64,000 nt of DNA. Origin: Duganella lactea (lineage in GTDB: Bacteria > Pseudomonadota > Gammaproteobacteria > Burkholderiales > Burkholderiaceae_D). Below are positions 30,359-38,377 of this stretch, in pieces. Made by a program: the position numbers and the translations under genes. Position 1 is the stretch's first letter; each line of letters opens with the position of its first letter. The stretch lies in NCBI RefSeq assembly GCF_009857505.1, contig NZ_WWCP01000026.1, positions 21,516-85,515 on the forward strand. The letters are read 5' to 3'. The notes under the pieces were generated by a model, which saw only the letters and a list, made by a program, of their open reading frames with translations, searched no databases and was not told the DNA's origin.

Positions 30359-30997
30359 TTATTGGGAAGGCACATGGAGGTGCCGTGCGTTTTTTACAAG
30401 ATGCTTGGCACTGGTCAAATGCGCGATCGTCATGGCGCGGGCACGGTCGGCGTCGCCAGCAACGCAAGCTTGCAGGATGTCGGCGTGTTCGTGCTGGAAG
30501 CTGGGCGTGTCGGCCAGCAGCATCGATTGCAGACGTTCGTAGCGTTCAACCTCGGTGCGCAGTTCGCGGATCGCTTTCAGCTGGCGTTGGTTACCGCACG
30601 GCGCGTAGAGCAATGCGTGAAATTCGCGGTTGAGTTCGCCCTGCTTTTCGCGCGTGTCCGCCGCGTCCAGCAAGCGGTGAACCAGTCCGGCACGGGCCAG
30701 CGTTTCGGCATCCATGCGCTGCACCGCGCGGTAAATCGCATCGCCTTCGAGCAGCATGCGCAGGTCGTAGACTTCGTCGATGTCGGCGGCGGTCAGCGTG
30801 CGCACCATCGCACCGCGATTCTGGTACTGCTCGACCAGACCTTCGGCCGCCAGTTGCTGGATCGCTTCGCGCAGCGGAATGCGGCTGACCGCAAAGCGCT
30901 CGGCCAGATCGCGCTCGACCAAGCGGGCGCCGTCCGGTAATTCACCGCTGGCGATCAAGCGGCGCAAGGCGGCGGCGAGGGGTTCTGATGTCTTCAT
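30359..30997 (-). CDS. GntR family (FCD-type) transcriptional regulator
   Basis: A 212-residue regulator. The N-terminal winged helix reads LIASGELPDGARLVERDLAERF then VSRIPLREAIQQLAAEGLV. The C-terminal helical FCD ligand domain has LRMLLEGDAIYRAV, NREFHALLY and a metal-type HADILQA block. The ATG at 30997 is preferred over an upstream in-frame start. It is divergent from osmC-like gene; the gap carries the palindrome TGGTATACCA, a typical FCD-GntR operator, so it probably controls itself and the OsmC gene. The ligand is probably a small organic acid, unknown. Confidence 0.9.
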   Translation of the reverse strand: MKTSEPLAAALRRLIASGELPDGARLVERDLAERFAVSRIPLREAIQQLAAEGLVEQYQNRGAMVRTLTAADIDEVYDLRMLLEGDAIYRAVQRMDAETLARAGLVHRLLDAADTREKQGELNREFHALLYAPCGNQRQLKAIRELRTEVERYERLQSMLLADTPSFQHEHADILQACVAGDADRARAMTIAHLTSAKHLVKNARHLHVPSQ

Positions 30998-31005
30998 CGA
31001 GTAAA

Positions 31006-31015
31006 TGGTATACCA
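31006..31015. promoter_or_regulatory. GntR-type operator palindrome
   Basis: TGGTATACCA is a perfect 10-bp palindrome 8 bases before the gntR ATG, inside the 59-base gap to the divergent OsmC gene. A second half-like copy AAAATACCA follows at once. It matches the TNGTNNNACNA-like pattern expected for FCD-GntR proteins. Confidence 0.6.
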
Positions 31016-31023
31016 AAATACCA

Positions 31024-31047
31024 CTTGGCGCTACACTGGGCGCCAAG
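31024..31047 (+). promoter_or_regulatory. Stem-loop at the OsmC-gene ribosome binding site
   Basis: CTTGGCGC (31024-31031) and GCGCCAAG (31040-31047) form a perfect 8-bp stem with an 8-base loop. The 3' arm ends in the first bases of the ribosome binding site AAGGAGG (31045-31051) of the OsmC-family gene. It could be a second operator or an RNA hairpin that limits translation. Confidence 0.45.
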
Positions 31048-31056
31048 GAGGACGTT

Positions 31057-31497
31057 ATGAAACACCATTACAAGCTCAACGTGACGTGGACCGGCAACCG
31101 TGGCAGCGGCACCTCGGGCTACCGCGACTATGAACGCGACCATCTCATCGGCGCGCCGGGCAAAACGGCGATTGCCGGCTCATCAGATCCAGCCTTCCGT
31201 GGCGACGCCACGCGCTGGAACCCGGAGGAGTTGCTGCTGGCATCGGCCTGCGCCTGCCATCAACTGTGGTATCTGCATCTGTGCGCGGACGCCGGCATCG
31301 TCGTCACCGCCTATGAGGACGAGGCGGAAGGCGACATGCGGGACGAGCGCTTCGAGCGCATTGCGCTGCGCCCACGCGTGACCATCGCGGCCGGCGACCG
31401 CGCGCTGGCGCTGCAACTCCACCACACCGCCCATCAGAAGTGCTACATCGCCAACTCGGTCAATTTTCCGATTTTATGCGAGCCCGTCATCGTCTAA
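31057..31497 (+). CDS. OsmC family protein
   Basis: A 146-residue member of the OsmC/Ohr superfamily, thiol peroxidases and related proteins that detoxify organic or lipid hydroperoxides. It begins at ATG 31057 with a perfect AAGGAGG site 6 bases before. The family block RWNPEELLLASACACHQLWYLHLCADAGI carries the first cysteine pair, and a second Cys lies in HQKCYIANSVNFPI, matching the two redox cysteines (Cys about 63-65 and 130). It is divergent from a GntR regulator. The YhfA/OsmC-like subgroup rather than Ohr is likely. Confidence 0.88.
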   Translation: MKHHYKLNVTWTGNRGSGTSGYRDYERDHLIGAPGKTAIAGSSDPAFRGDATRWNPEELLLASACACHQLWYLHLCADAGIVVTAYEDEAEGDMRDERFERIALRPRVTIAAGDRALALQLHHTAHQKCYIANSVNFPILCEPVIV

Positions 31498-31724
31498 GCC
31501 GGGTAAGCGTCCGGCTAGCGCCGTCCGCAGACGCCGGAGCATTGCCATCCATAATCGAGTTTCGGCGCAATATGTGCGCCCACAATTTTCGATCATGGAC
31601 TCAAATTTTCAACCGATCGTTCCGACCAATGCACGCGACCACTATCGCCAGCATCCGTTGGGAAGCACGGAACGTCGTTCCCGGATCGGCTAAGCACGAC
31701 ACATGGTAGCGCATCCGGGATGCC
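31498..31724. other. Intergenic region with a short inverted repeat
   Basis: About 227 bases between the convergent OsmC-family and DUF2267 genes with no gene seen. It has an inverted repeat GGCGCA-ATATG-TGCGCC (31564-31580), without a T-run on either strand, so it is not a clear intrinsic terminator. Confidence 0.4.
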
Positions 31725-32165
31725 TCAGCGCTGGCCGGCATTGCATTCAGATAACCAATAGTTTTGAGCTGCAGGCGGCAACTGTTCCAGCGCCCGCAGA
31801 AAGGTGACCATATCAATATTGTTGCGTAACGCTGTGGCCACTGCTGGAATGGCGTTAGCCGTGGAAAAGTTATGTCTGCGCCGGACGCTACGCACGTCAT
31901 CCAGCATGGCCTCAAACGTGTCAAATTCTTTGGTCGGCAATGTCGGGTCCCAGTTTTCCAGGAAGAGCGCCCTGACCACGGGAGGTAGCGCATCGGCGAA
32001 GATCAGCGCCTGCGCCAGGGAGAGCCTTGCGCGAAAGGCATGGAATACGCCAACCACCATATTCCAAGCCATGTTTGTCGTTGCCAAGCCTGCATTATCG
32101 CGGCTTTCCACGATAAACCGATCAAATTGCCTGGAGGCATTCTGATACTCAAAAGGGATCGGCAT
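31725..32165 (-). CDS. DUF2267 domain protein
   Basis: A 146-residue protein of the DUF2267 family (PF10025), small helical cytoplasmic proteins of unknown function common in proteobacteria and actinobacteria. Family features: MPIPFEYQNASRQFDRFI at the start, AFRARLSLAQALIFADALPPVVRALFLENW, then a WDP motif. Only one copy of the domain is present, followed by a shorter helical tail ending in CNAGQR. It appears monocistronic, 100 bases upstream of an exported hypothetical gene in the same direction. No function can be assigned. Confidence 0.8.
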   Translation of the reverse strand: MPIPFEYQNASRQFDRFIVESRDNAGLATTNMAWNMVVGVFHAFRARLSLAQALIFADALPPVVRALFLENWDPTLPTKEFDTFEAMLDDVRSVRRRHNFSTANAIPAVATALRNNIDMVTFLRALEQLPPAAQNYWLSECNAGQR

Positions 32166-32265
32166 CGTTTCTCCGACGGGTTACATATGTGCGCATGATA
32201 AGCCACACGGATGTTTGAAGTCCAGACGGTGCCAAGCATACGCCGGCCAGGCTGGTTCTACCCGC

Positions 32266-32757
32266 CTAGCATTGAATCATGGCGCCGGCGCGGTTGCAGA
32301 CCTTGCCGTTCGGACCGACCACGCCGCCCCCCATGTTGTTGTAGCGCACGCCATTGGTCCCATAACAGCCGGCAACGTCGCAACTGGTGACCGGCACCGG
32401 CGCGCGCGGCGGATTGGTCAGGCTCTGCAATGACGGCGATGGCGGCATGCCCGGCATGGCCACCTGCGGCGCGCGCTTGACCTGCGGCATCGGCTGTAGC
32501 ATCAGCGGCACGGGGCGTCGCGGCATCGGCACCTGGGCCGGCGCTTTGCGGCAGGGTTCGACCGCCAGACCCGTGCCCTCGGCGTTCAGCGTGCAGAACG
32601 GCAATGCCGCGTAGGCGGCGTCCGCAGCCGCCGGTGCAGCCGCCTTGGCCTGGTCCTCGACGGTCATCGCGTCCGGCCCCTGCGCCCACGCCACCTCGCA
32701 CATCAGCATGCCGATCAGAAATACAGCAGTCAGCGCGGCTGGTTTGATGATGTTCAT
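32266..32757 (-). CDS. Exported hypothetical protein with cysteine pairs
   Basis: A 163-residue secreted protein of no recognised family. A signal peptide covers residues 1-25 (FLIGMLMCEVAWAQ). The mature protein is rich in Ala, Pro and Met, with a central proline/methionine segment (PMPRRPVPLMLQPMPQ). Paired cysteines (CTLN...PCRK, SCDVAGCYG, VCNRA...QC) suggest disulfides in the periplasm or outside the cell. The C-terminal CDVAGCYGTNGVRYN block resembles small uncharacterised proteins of this bacterial family. It lies between the DUF2267 gene and hppA. Confidence 0.7.
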   Translation of the reverse strand: MNIIKPAALTAVFLIGMLMCEVAWAQGPDAMTVEDQAKAAAPAAADAAYAALPFCTLNAEGTGLAVEPCRKAPAQVPMPRRPVPLMLQPMPQVKRAPQVAMPGMPPSPSLQSLTNPPRAPVPVTSCDVAGCYGTNGVRYNNMGGGVVGPNGKVCNRAGAMIQC

Positions 32758-32823
32758 GGTCTGCCCTCCTCTTCTCCATTATTAGCAGACGCACGCCAGG
32801 AGGGAAGCCATGGATACATTTGC

Positions 32824-34959
32824 TTACTGTTGCTGTAGCGGCGGCGGTGGCGGTGGCGGTGGCGGCACGTCGGCGGGCGCCACGATGGCCGGCGGGTGCG
32901 CCGGCGGCGCGGTGGACACCGCCAGCCAGCCGCTGGCCGGCAGCAACGGCACCAGCAGCAGCGCCACGATGTTGATGATCTTGATCAGCGGATTGACCGC
33001 CGGCCCGGCCGTATCCTTGTACGGATCGCCGACGGTGTCGCCGGTCACCGCCGCCTTGTGCGCGTCCGAACCCTTGCCGCCGTGGTGACCGTCCTCGATG
33101 TATTTCTTGGCGTTGTCCCAGGCGCCGCCGCCGGTGGTCATCGAGATCGCCACGAACAGGCCGGTGACGATGGTGCCCATCAGCATGCCGCCCAGCGCGG
33201 CCGGCCCCAGCAGCATGCCGACCAGGATCGGCACCACCACCGGCAACAACGACGGCACGATCATTTCCCTGATCGCCGACGCGGTCAGCATGTCGACCGC
33301 CTTGTCGTACTCCGGCTTGCCGGTGCCGTCCATGATGCCCTGGATGTCGCGGAACTGGCGGCGCACCTCGACCACCACGGCGCCGGCGGCGCGGCCCACC
33401 GCCTCCATCGCCATCGCGCCGAACAGGTACGGCACCAGGCCGCCGATGATCAGGCCGACGATCACCATCGGGTTGGACAAGTCGAACGTGACCGCGCGCC
33501 CGACCGACTCCAGCGCGTGCGTGTAGTCGGCGAACAGCACCAGCGCCGCCAGCCCGGCCGAGCCGATCGCATAGCCCTTGGTGACGGCCTTGGTGGTGTT
33601 GCCGACCGCGTCCAGCGGGTCGGTGATCGCCCGCACCGAGTCCGGCATGCCGGCCATTTCGGCGATGCCGCCGGCGTTGTCGGTGATCGGGCCGTAGGCG
33701 TCCAGCGCCACCACGATGCCGGCCATCGACAGCATCGACGTCGCCGCGATCGCCACGCCGTACAACTGGCCCAGCTGGTAAGACACCAGGATCGCCGCGC
33801 ACACCGACAGCACCGGCCACGCGGTGGCCTTCATCGACACGCCCAGGCCGGCAATGATGTTGGTGCCGTGGCCAGTGGTTGAGGCTGCCGCTATATGCTT
33901 GACCGGCGGGAAATCGGTGCCGGTGTAGTACTCGGTGATGTAGACCATCAGCCCGGTCAGCACGATGCCGACCACGGTGCAGCCGATCATCCGGATGCGC
34001 ATGGCCTCGTCCGGCCACAGCTGCCAGGTCACCGCCACAAAACCGATCAGCGACAACCCGGCCGCCCACCACAGCCCGGTGTACAGCGCCGCCATGATCT
34101 TTCTGCCCGGCTTGGCCTTGACCATGGCGCAGCCGATGATCGAGGCGATGATGGACACCGCACCCAGCAGCAGCGGATACACCACCGCCGTGGTGCCGGC
34201 GCTGCCCATCAGCAGCGCGCCGAGCAGCATGGTGGCGATCAGCGTCACCACATAGGTTTCAAACAGGTCAGCGGCCATGCCGGCGCAATCGCCGACATTG
34301 TCGCCGACGTTATCGGCGATCACCGCCGGGTTGCGCGGATCGTCCTCCGGAATGCCGGCCTCCACCTTGCCGACCAGATCGGCGCCGACGTCGGCGCCCT
34401 TGGTGAAGATGCCGCCGCCGAGCCGGGCGAAGATCGAGATCAGCGAGGCGCCGAACGCCAGCCCGATCAGCGGCTCGATCACCCGGTGCAGATTGACGTC
34501 CGGCCCCACGCCCGCCACCAGGAACATGGAGAACAGCGCCACCCCCAGCAGACCCAGCCCCACCACCAGCATGCCGGTGATGGCGCCGCCCTTGAAGGCG
34601 ACATCGAGCGCCTGGTTCATGCCCCTGGTGGCCGCCTGCGCGGTGCGCACATTGGCGCGCACCGAAACGTTCATGCCGATGAAGCCGCACGCGCCCGACA
34701 ACACCGCGCCGATCAGAAAGCCGATGGCGGTGCTGACGTCGAGCAGTACAGCGATGAGGATCAGCAGCACCAGCCCGACCATGCCGATGGTGCGGTACTG
34801 GCGCGCCAGATAGGCGGCGGCGCCCTGTTGAATCGCCAGCGCGATTTCCTGCATGCGCGGATTGCCCGCGTCCTGTCGCAAAATCCAGCTGCGCGACACC
34901 AGTCCATAGACCACGGCGATGACGCCGCACGCCACCGCCAACCAGATGCTAGCTGCCAT
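32824..34959 (-). CDS. hppA: K+-independent H+-translocating pyrophosphatase
   Basis: A 711-residue membrane pump that couples pyrophosphate hydrolysis to proton export, with about 16 helices. Substrate motifs are GGGIFTKGADVGADLVGKVEAG and DNVGDNVGDCAGMAADLFE, plus DNAKKYIEDG near the C-terminus. The position that decides potassium need reads GNTTKAVTKG, i.e. Lys where K+-dependent pumps have Ala, so it should be the K+-independent form. The start is the ATG at 34959, with AAGGGGA before it. Unusually, the C-terminus carries a short tail with nine consecutive prolines followed by LQQQ. Confidence 0.94.
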   Translation of the reverse strand: MAASIWLAVACGVIAVVYGLVSRSWILRQDAGNPRMQEIALAIQQGAAAYLARQYRTIGMVGLVLLILIAVLLDVSTAIGFLIGAVLSGACGFIGMNVSVRANVRTAQAATRGMNQALDVAFKGGAITGMLVVGLGLLGVALFSMFLVAGVGPDVNLHRVIEPLIGLAFGASLISIFARLGGGIFTKGADVGADLVGKVEAGIPEDDPRNPAVIADNVGDNVGDCAGMAADLFETYVVTLIATMLLGALLMGSAGTTAVVYPLLLGAVSIIASIIGCAMVKAKPGRKIMAALYTGLWWAAGLSLIGFVAVTWQLWPDEAMRIRMIGCTVVGIVLTGLMVYITEYYTGTDFPPVKHIAAASTTGHGTNIIAGLGVSMKATAWPVLSVCAAILVSYQLGQLYGVAIAATSMLSMAGIVVALDAYGPITDNAGGIAEMAGMPDSVRAITDPLDAVGNTTKAVTKGYAIGSAGLAALVLFADYTHALESVGRAVTFDLSNPMVIVGLIIGGLVPYLFGAMAMEAVGRAAGAVVVEVRRQFRDIQGIMDGTGKPEYDKAVDMLTASAIREMIVPSLLPVVVPILVGMLLGPAALGGMLMGTIVTGLFVAISMTTGGGAWDNAKKYIEDGHHGGKGSDAHKAAVTGDTVGDPYKDTAGPAVNPLIKIINIVALLLVPLLPASGWLAVSTAPPAHPPAIVAPADVPPPPPPPPPLQQQ

Positions 34960-35056
34960 AATGTCCCCTTGTTTTTGTTGATCAAGCCTACAAACCACAC
35001 TGCAAAGTGCGAACTGCAAAACTTCAGAACGTCAAAAAACGGGATGGCACTGGCGA

Positions 35057-35082
35057 TAAAAAAAGCGGACCATCGGTCCGCT
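35057..35082 (-). terminator. Intrinsic terminator downstream of adk
   Basis: An 8-bp stem AGCGGACC (35064-35071) / GGTCCGCT (35075-35082) with a 3-base loop, followed on the minus strand by seven T residues. It lies 12 bases after the adk stop codon and ends the adk transcript before hppA. Confidence 0.9.
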
Positions 35083-35094
35083 CTACTTTAAACC

Positions 35095-35751
35095 TTATTT
35101 CGCTAGCGCGGCAAACGCCGCGTCACGAATTTCTTCCACCGGACCCACGCCCTCGATGCGGCGGTATTTCGGCGCGCCGGCCTGGCCCGACTGTGCCCAG
35201 TCGTTGTAATAGCCCAGCAGCACTTCGGTTTGGTTGTGGTAGACGTCCAGACGCTTCTTGACCACTTCGGCCTTGTCGTCGTCGCGCTGCACCAGGTCTT
35301 CACCGGTGACGTCGTCCTTGCCGTCGACTTTAGGCGGGTTGAACTTGACGTGGTACACGCGGCCCGACGCCGGGTGGCAACGGCGGCCATCGATGCGCTC
35401 GATAATCTGCTCGTCCGGCACGGCGATTTCCAGCACGTAGTCCACCACCACGCCGCTGTCCTTCATGGCGTCGGCCTGGGCGATGGTGCGCGGGAAGCCG
35501 TCGAACAGGTAGCCGTTGGCGCAGTCCGGCTGGGTCAGGCGGTCCTTGACCAGGCCGATGATGATGTCATCCGATACCAGTCCACCCGTATCCATCACTT
35601 TTTTCGCGGCCAGGCCCAGTTCGGTGCCGGCCTTGATTGCGGCGCGGAGCATGTCACCAGTCGAAATTTGTGGGATGTTATATTTTTCTTTGATGAAATT
35701 AGCCTGAGTGCCCTTGCCGGCACCCGGTGCTCCTAAAAGAATGAGACGCAT
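35095..35751 (-). CDS. adk: Adenylate kinase
   Basis: A 218-residue long-form adenylate kinase (ATP + AMP to 2 ADP), cytosolic and essential. P-loop GAPGAGKGTQ at residues 7-16, AMP-binding STGDMLRAAI and GFPRT, and a full LID domain (RIDGRRCHPASGRVYHVKFNPP to QRDDD) with a single Cys, so no structural zinc. Length agrees with E. coli Adk (214). It is the last gene of a leftward envelope cluster after kdsB, separated by 176 bases and probably with its own promoter. A strong terminator follows. Confidence 0.98.
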   Translation of the reverse strand: MRLILLGAPGAGKGTQANFIKEKYNIPQISTGDMLRAAIKAGTELGLAAKKVMDTGGLVSDDIIIGLVKDRLTQPDCANGYLFDGFPRTIAQADAMKDSGVVVDYVLEIAVPDEQIIERIDGRRCHPASGRVYHVKFNPPKVDGKDDVTGEDLVQRDDDKAEVVKKRLDVYHNQTEVLLGYYNDWAQSGQAGAPKYRRIEGVGPVEEIRDAAFAALAK

Positions 35752-35927
35752 GAAAAGTTCCTAAAAAACAGATATGGGTATGGTTGGTAAGTAGAGGATC
35801 GAACGAAAGTTACCACAAAAGTTAGTTCGAACGCCACTCACGGCGCGATAAACCGTATGAATATCGCACAGTTGCAGTTGTTATATCAGCGCTACCTGAC
35901 TGCCGGCTGACGCGGATTTGCGCTAAA

Positions 35928-36674
35928 TTAATAGAACTGGCGCACGCGCACCAGGTCTTCCGGTGTATCCACGCCGGCGGCCGGGGCCGAATCGGTGACG
36001 TGGACGGCGATCGGATAACCGTGCCACAGCACGCGCAGCTGTTCCAGCGCCTCGATCGATTCCAGTGGCGACGCCTCCAGCGCCGGGTAGGCTTGCAGGA
36101 AGTCGTTGCGGTAGGCGTACAGTCCGATGTGACGGAGCGGCACATAGCCTGGGGGAAGATGGTCTTGGGAGAGCGCGAAGGCGTCGCGGTGCCACGGGAT
36201 GGTGGCGCGCGAGAAATACAGCGCCCGACCGGCCTTGTCCAGCACCACCTTCACCACGTTCGGGTTGAAGGTGTCGGCGACGTCGTGCAGCGGGTGGGCG
36301 CAGGTGGCCATCGGCACGTCGGCGCCGATGCGGGCCGCCGCCGCCTGCAGCAGCGCCGGATCGATCAGCGGCTCGTCGCCCTGCAGGTTGACGATGACGG
36401 CCTCGGCCGCCAGGTTCAGCGTGCGCGCCACCTCGGCGATGCGGTCGGTGCCGGACGGGTGATCGGCACGGGTCATGCACACCTCCACGCCATGCTGCTC
36501 GCAGGCGGCGCGAATCGCCTCATGGTCGGTGGCGACGATGACGCGTTCGGCGCCCGCCTGCTGCGCGCGTTCGGCCACTCGCACCACCATCGGTTTGCCG
36601 CCGAGGTCGGCCAGCGGCTTGTTCGGCAGCCGGGTCGAGGCCAGGCGCGCGGGAATGATGACGATGAAGGACAC
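35928..36674 (-). CDS. kdsB: 3-deoxy-manno-octulosonate cytidylyltransferase
   Basis: A 248-residue CMP-Kdo synthetase that activates Kdo for lipopolysaccharide inner-core assembly in the cytosol. N-terminal IIPARLASTRLPNKPLADLGG, IVATDHEAI, VVNLQGDEPLI-type motif (VIVNLQGDEPLIDPAL) and a C-terminal EALEQLRVLWHGYPI. The start is GTG at 36674, just 2 bases after the trm112-like stop; the open frame upstream is inside that gene. Translational coupling is likely. Part of the lpxK-trm112-kdsB series found in many betaproteobacteria. Confidence 0.97.
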   Translation of the reverse strand: MSFIVIIPARLASTRLPNKPLADLGGKPMVVRVAERAQQAGAERVIVATDHEAIRAACEQHGVEVCMTRADHPSGTDRIAEVARTLNLAAEAVIVNLQGDEPLIDPALLQAAAARIGADVPMATCAHPLHDVADTFNPNVVKVVLDKAGRALYFSRATIPWHRDAFALSQDHLPPGYVPLRHIGLYAYRNDFLQAYPALEASPLESIEALEQLRVLWHGYPIAVHVTDSAPAAGVDTPEDLVRVRQFY

Positions 36675-36676
36675 GC

Positions 36677-36853
36677 TTAGTCCGCCTTGTCCTGCAGCGT
36701 GCGCGCCTCGTCGGCCCACATGATCGGGATGCCGTCACGGATCGGATAAGCCAGGCGGTCGCCTTTGCAAATCATTTCCTGGGCTTTTTTATCGTACTCC
36801 AGAGGGCCTTTGCAGACCGGGCAAACCAGGATATCAAGCAATCGAGCGTCCAC
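36677..36853 (-). CDS. Trm112 family small zinc-finger-like protein
   Basis: A 58-residue Trm112/YcaR-family protein, a probable partner or regulator of methyltransferases or of neighbouring lipid A enzymes. It begins with DARLLDILVCPVCKGPLEYDK, containing the CPVC pair; the second Cys pair seen in zinc-binding members is reduced (one Cys in MICKGDRL). The start is the GTG at 36853: GGAG lies 7 bases upstream, while the ATG at 36868 has none. It overlaps the end of lpxK by 20 bases and ends 2 bases before kdsB. Confidence 0.88.
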   Translation of the reverse strand: MDARLLDILVCPVCKGPLEYDKKAQEMICKGDRLAYPIRDGIPIMWADEARTLQDKAD

Positions 36854-37889
36854 GACATTTCTCCACAATTTGGTCGGCCAGCGCGCGGTCGATGCGCGCC
36901 GTCACCGGGACGACCCATAGTCTCGGATCGCCACTGAGTTCTTCAATTTGCGCACATTTTACTGCATCCTTCTCGGTCATCAAGATCAGGTCGGCGTCGA
37001 GGGCGGCAAATGGCCGGTCCTGGAAGTCATGATGATCGGGCAAAGGCAGCTCCTGGATGCGCAGGCCGGCCGCTTTCAGCATGCCGAAGAAGCGCGCCGG
37101 GTTGCCGATGCCGGCGGCGGCGGCGATGCGCAGGCCCGGCTGCGCGGCCAGCGCCGCCAGCGAGCGCCGCTGGGTGCGGTCGCGCAGTTGCTCGGCGACG
37201 TCGCCGGCCAGCGTCATCGTCACCGGCGGCGTGCGCGCGCCCACCGAGGCCGCCAGCTCGGGCGTCAGTCGCGGCGTGTTGATGACGGTGAAGTCGCGCC
37301 GGCGCGAGACCGGTTCGCGCAGCGGCCCGGCCGGCAGCAGCCAGCCGTTGCCGGCGCCGCGGCCGTCGAACAGGATGATTTCCACATCGCGCTGCAGCTG
37401 GTAGTGCTGCAAGCCGTCGTCGGTCAGCAGGATATCCACCTCCGGGTGCGCGGCCAGCAGCGCGCGGCCGGCGGCGGCGCGGTCGCGGCCCACCATCACC
37501 GGCGCGCCGGTGCGCTGCTTGATCAGCAGCGGCTCGTCGCCCACCTGCGCCGGCGTCGCCGCCGCCGTGACCGCGCGCGCGCCCTCTTGCGCGCTGCCGA
37601 AGCCGCGCGAAATCACGCCCGGCCGCATGCCGGCCGCCTGCAGCGCCTGCACCAGCCAGATGGTCAGCGGCGTCTTGCCGGTGCCGCCGATATAAATATT
37701 GCCGACGACCACCACCGGCACCGGCAGCCGCGACGACTTCAGCACGCCGGCGCGGAACAAGGCCACGCGCAGGCGGCTCAGCAGACGGAACAGCAGCGAC
37801 AGCGGCCACAAGGCGCAGGCCAGCGGGCCGCGCCGCAGCCAGTTACGCGTCAGCGTGGATTCCAGGGTTGAGGGATTTTGATTCGACAA
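36834..37889 (-). CDS. lpxK: Tetraacyldisaccharide 4'-kinase
   Basis: A 351-residue membrane-associated kinase that phosphorylates the lipid A precursor at the 4' position. An N-terminal helix (LACALWPLSLLFRLLSRL) is followed by the P-loop VVGNIYIGGTGKTPL, ISRGFG, TDDGLQHYQLQRDVEIILFDG and PLPDHHDF. The start is the only plausible one, TTG at 37889, but no ribosome binding site is visible: the leader is occupied by two adjacent palindromes (37893-37928). It follows exbD and overlaps the trm112-like gene. Confidence 0.93.
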   Translation of the reverse strand: MSNQNPSTLESTLTRNWLRRGPLACALWPLSLLFRLLSRLRVALFRAGVLKSSRLPVPVVVVGNIYIGGTGKTPLTIWLVQALQAAGMRPGVISRGFGSAQEGARAVTAAATPAQVGDEPLLIKQRTGAPVMVGRDRAAAGRALLAAHPEVDILLTDDGLQHYQLQRDVEIILFDGRGAGNGWLLPAGPLREPVSRRRDFTVINTPRLTPELAASVGARTPPVTMTLAGDVAEQLRDRTQRRSLAALAAQPGLRIAAAAGIGNPARFFGMLKAAGLRIQELPLPDHHDFQDRPFAALDADLILMTEKDAVKCAQIEELSGDPRLWVVPVTARIDRALADQIVEKCRGRSIA

Positions 37890-37892
37890 TAT

Positions 37893-37932
37893 GCGTGCGC
37901 CCGCACGCCGTTCCCGCCCGCGCGGGAATGAC
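37893..37932. repeat. REP-like twin hairpin between exbD and lpxK
   Basis: Two palindromes sit side by side: GCGTGC-GCCC-GCACGC (37893-37908) and TTCCCGC-CCGC-GCGGGAA (37911-37928). The second belongs to the common CGTCATTCCCGC/GCGGGAAYG type of dispersed palindromic repeat. It fills the short gap between exbD and lpxK and covers the lpxK leader. Confidence 0.55.
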
Positions 37933-37933
37933 G

Positions 37934-38368
37934 TTATTTCGAGCCTCCGGTCTGTGCCGCGAAGGTCAGTTTTTCATAGCCGGCGATGCGCGCCGCTTCC
38001 ATCACATTGATCACCATCTGGTGCATCGCGAACTGGTCGGCATTGACGATCACCACCGGCGACTTGCCGGCCTCGCCCGCCTTGGTGGCGGCGTCGCGCA
38101 TGGCTTGCGCGAAACCGTTGACGTCGCGGAACGACACCGGCTCGCCGTTGATGGTGTAGTTGCCCTTGGCGTCGACCGTCACGCTCAGTTCGAACGGCTT
38201 GTCCTCGGCTTTCTGCGCCTCGGCGGTCGGCAGCGTGATCTGCAGCTCGGTGAACTTGCTGTAGGTGGTGCTAACCATCAGAAAAATCAGGATCACCAGC
38301 AGCACGTCGATAAACGGGATCAGGTTGATCTCCGGGTCCTCGCGGCGCTGGCCTTTGCGGAAATTCAT
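37934..38368 (-). CDS. exbD: ExbD/TolR family biopolymer transport protein
   Basis: A 144-residue inner-membrane protein that, with ExbB and TonB, uses the proton gradient to energise outer-membrane transport. One N-terminal helix (NLIPFIDVLLVILIFLMVSTTYSKF) contains the essential membrane Asp in PFIDVLL. The remainder is the periplasmic domain with the terminal PVVIVNADQFAMHQMV block. It starts 9 bases after exbB ends. No tonB is in the window; the nearby TonB-dependent receptor at 53144-55078 is a possible client. TolR is the alternative, but the tol genes are absent. Confidence 0.92.
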   Translation of the reverse strand: MNFRKGQRREDPEINLIPFIDVLLVILIFLMVSTTYSKFTELQITLPTAEAQKAEDKPFELSVTVDAKGNYTINGEPVSFRDVNGFAQAMRDAATKAGEAGKSPVVIVNADQFAMHQMVINVMEAARIAGYEKLTFAAQTGGSK

Positions 38369-38377
38369 GGCGCGTCC

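Noticed and set aside
31440..31709. Open frames between OsmC and DUF2267 genes
   Set aside because: No ribosome sites, no family match, and they overlap the real OsmC gene end.
32258..34072. A 604-codon minus-strand frame overlapping hppA and the exported protein gene
   Set aside because: Different frame from the well-matched H+-pyrophosphatase; Gly/Arg/His-rich shadow composition.
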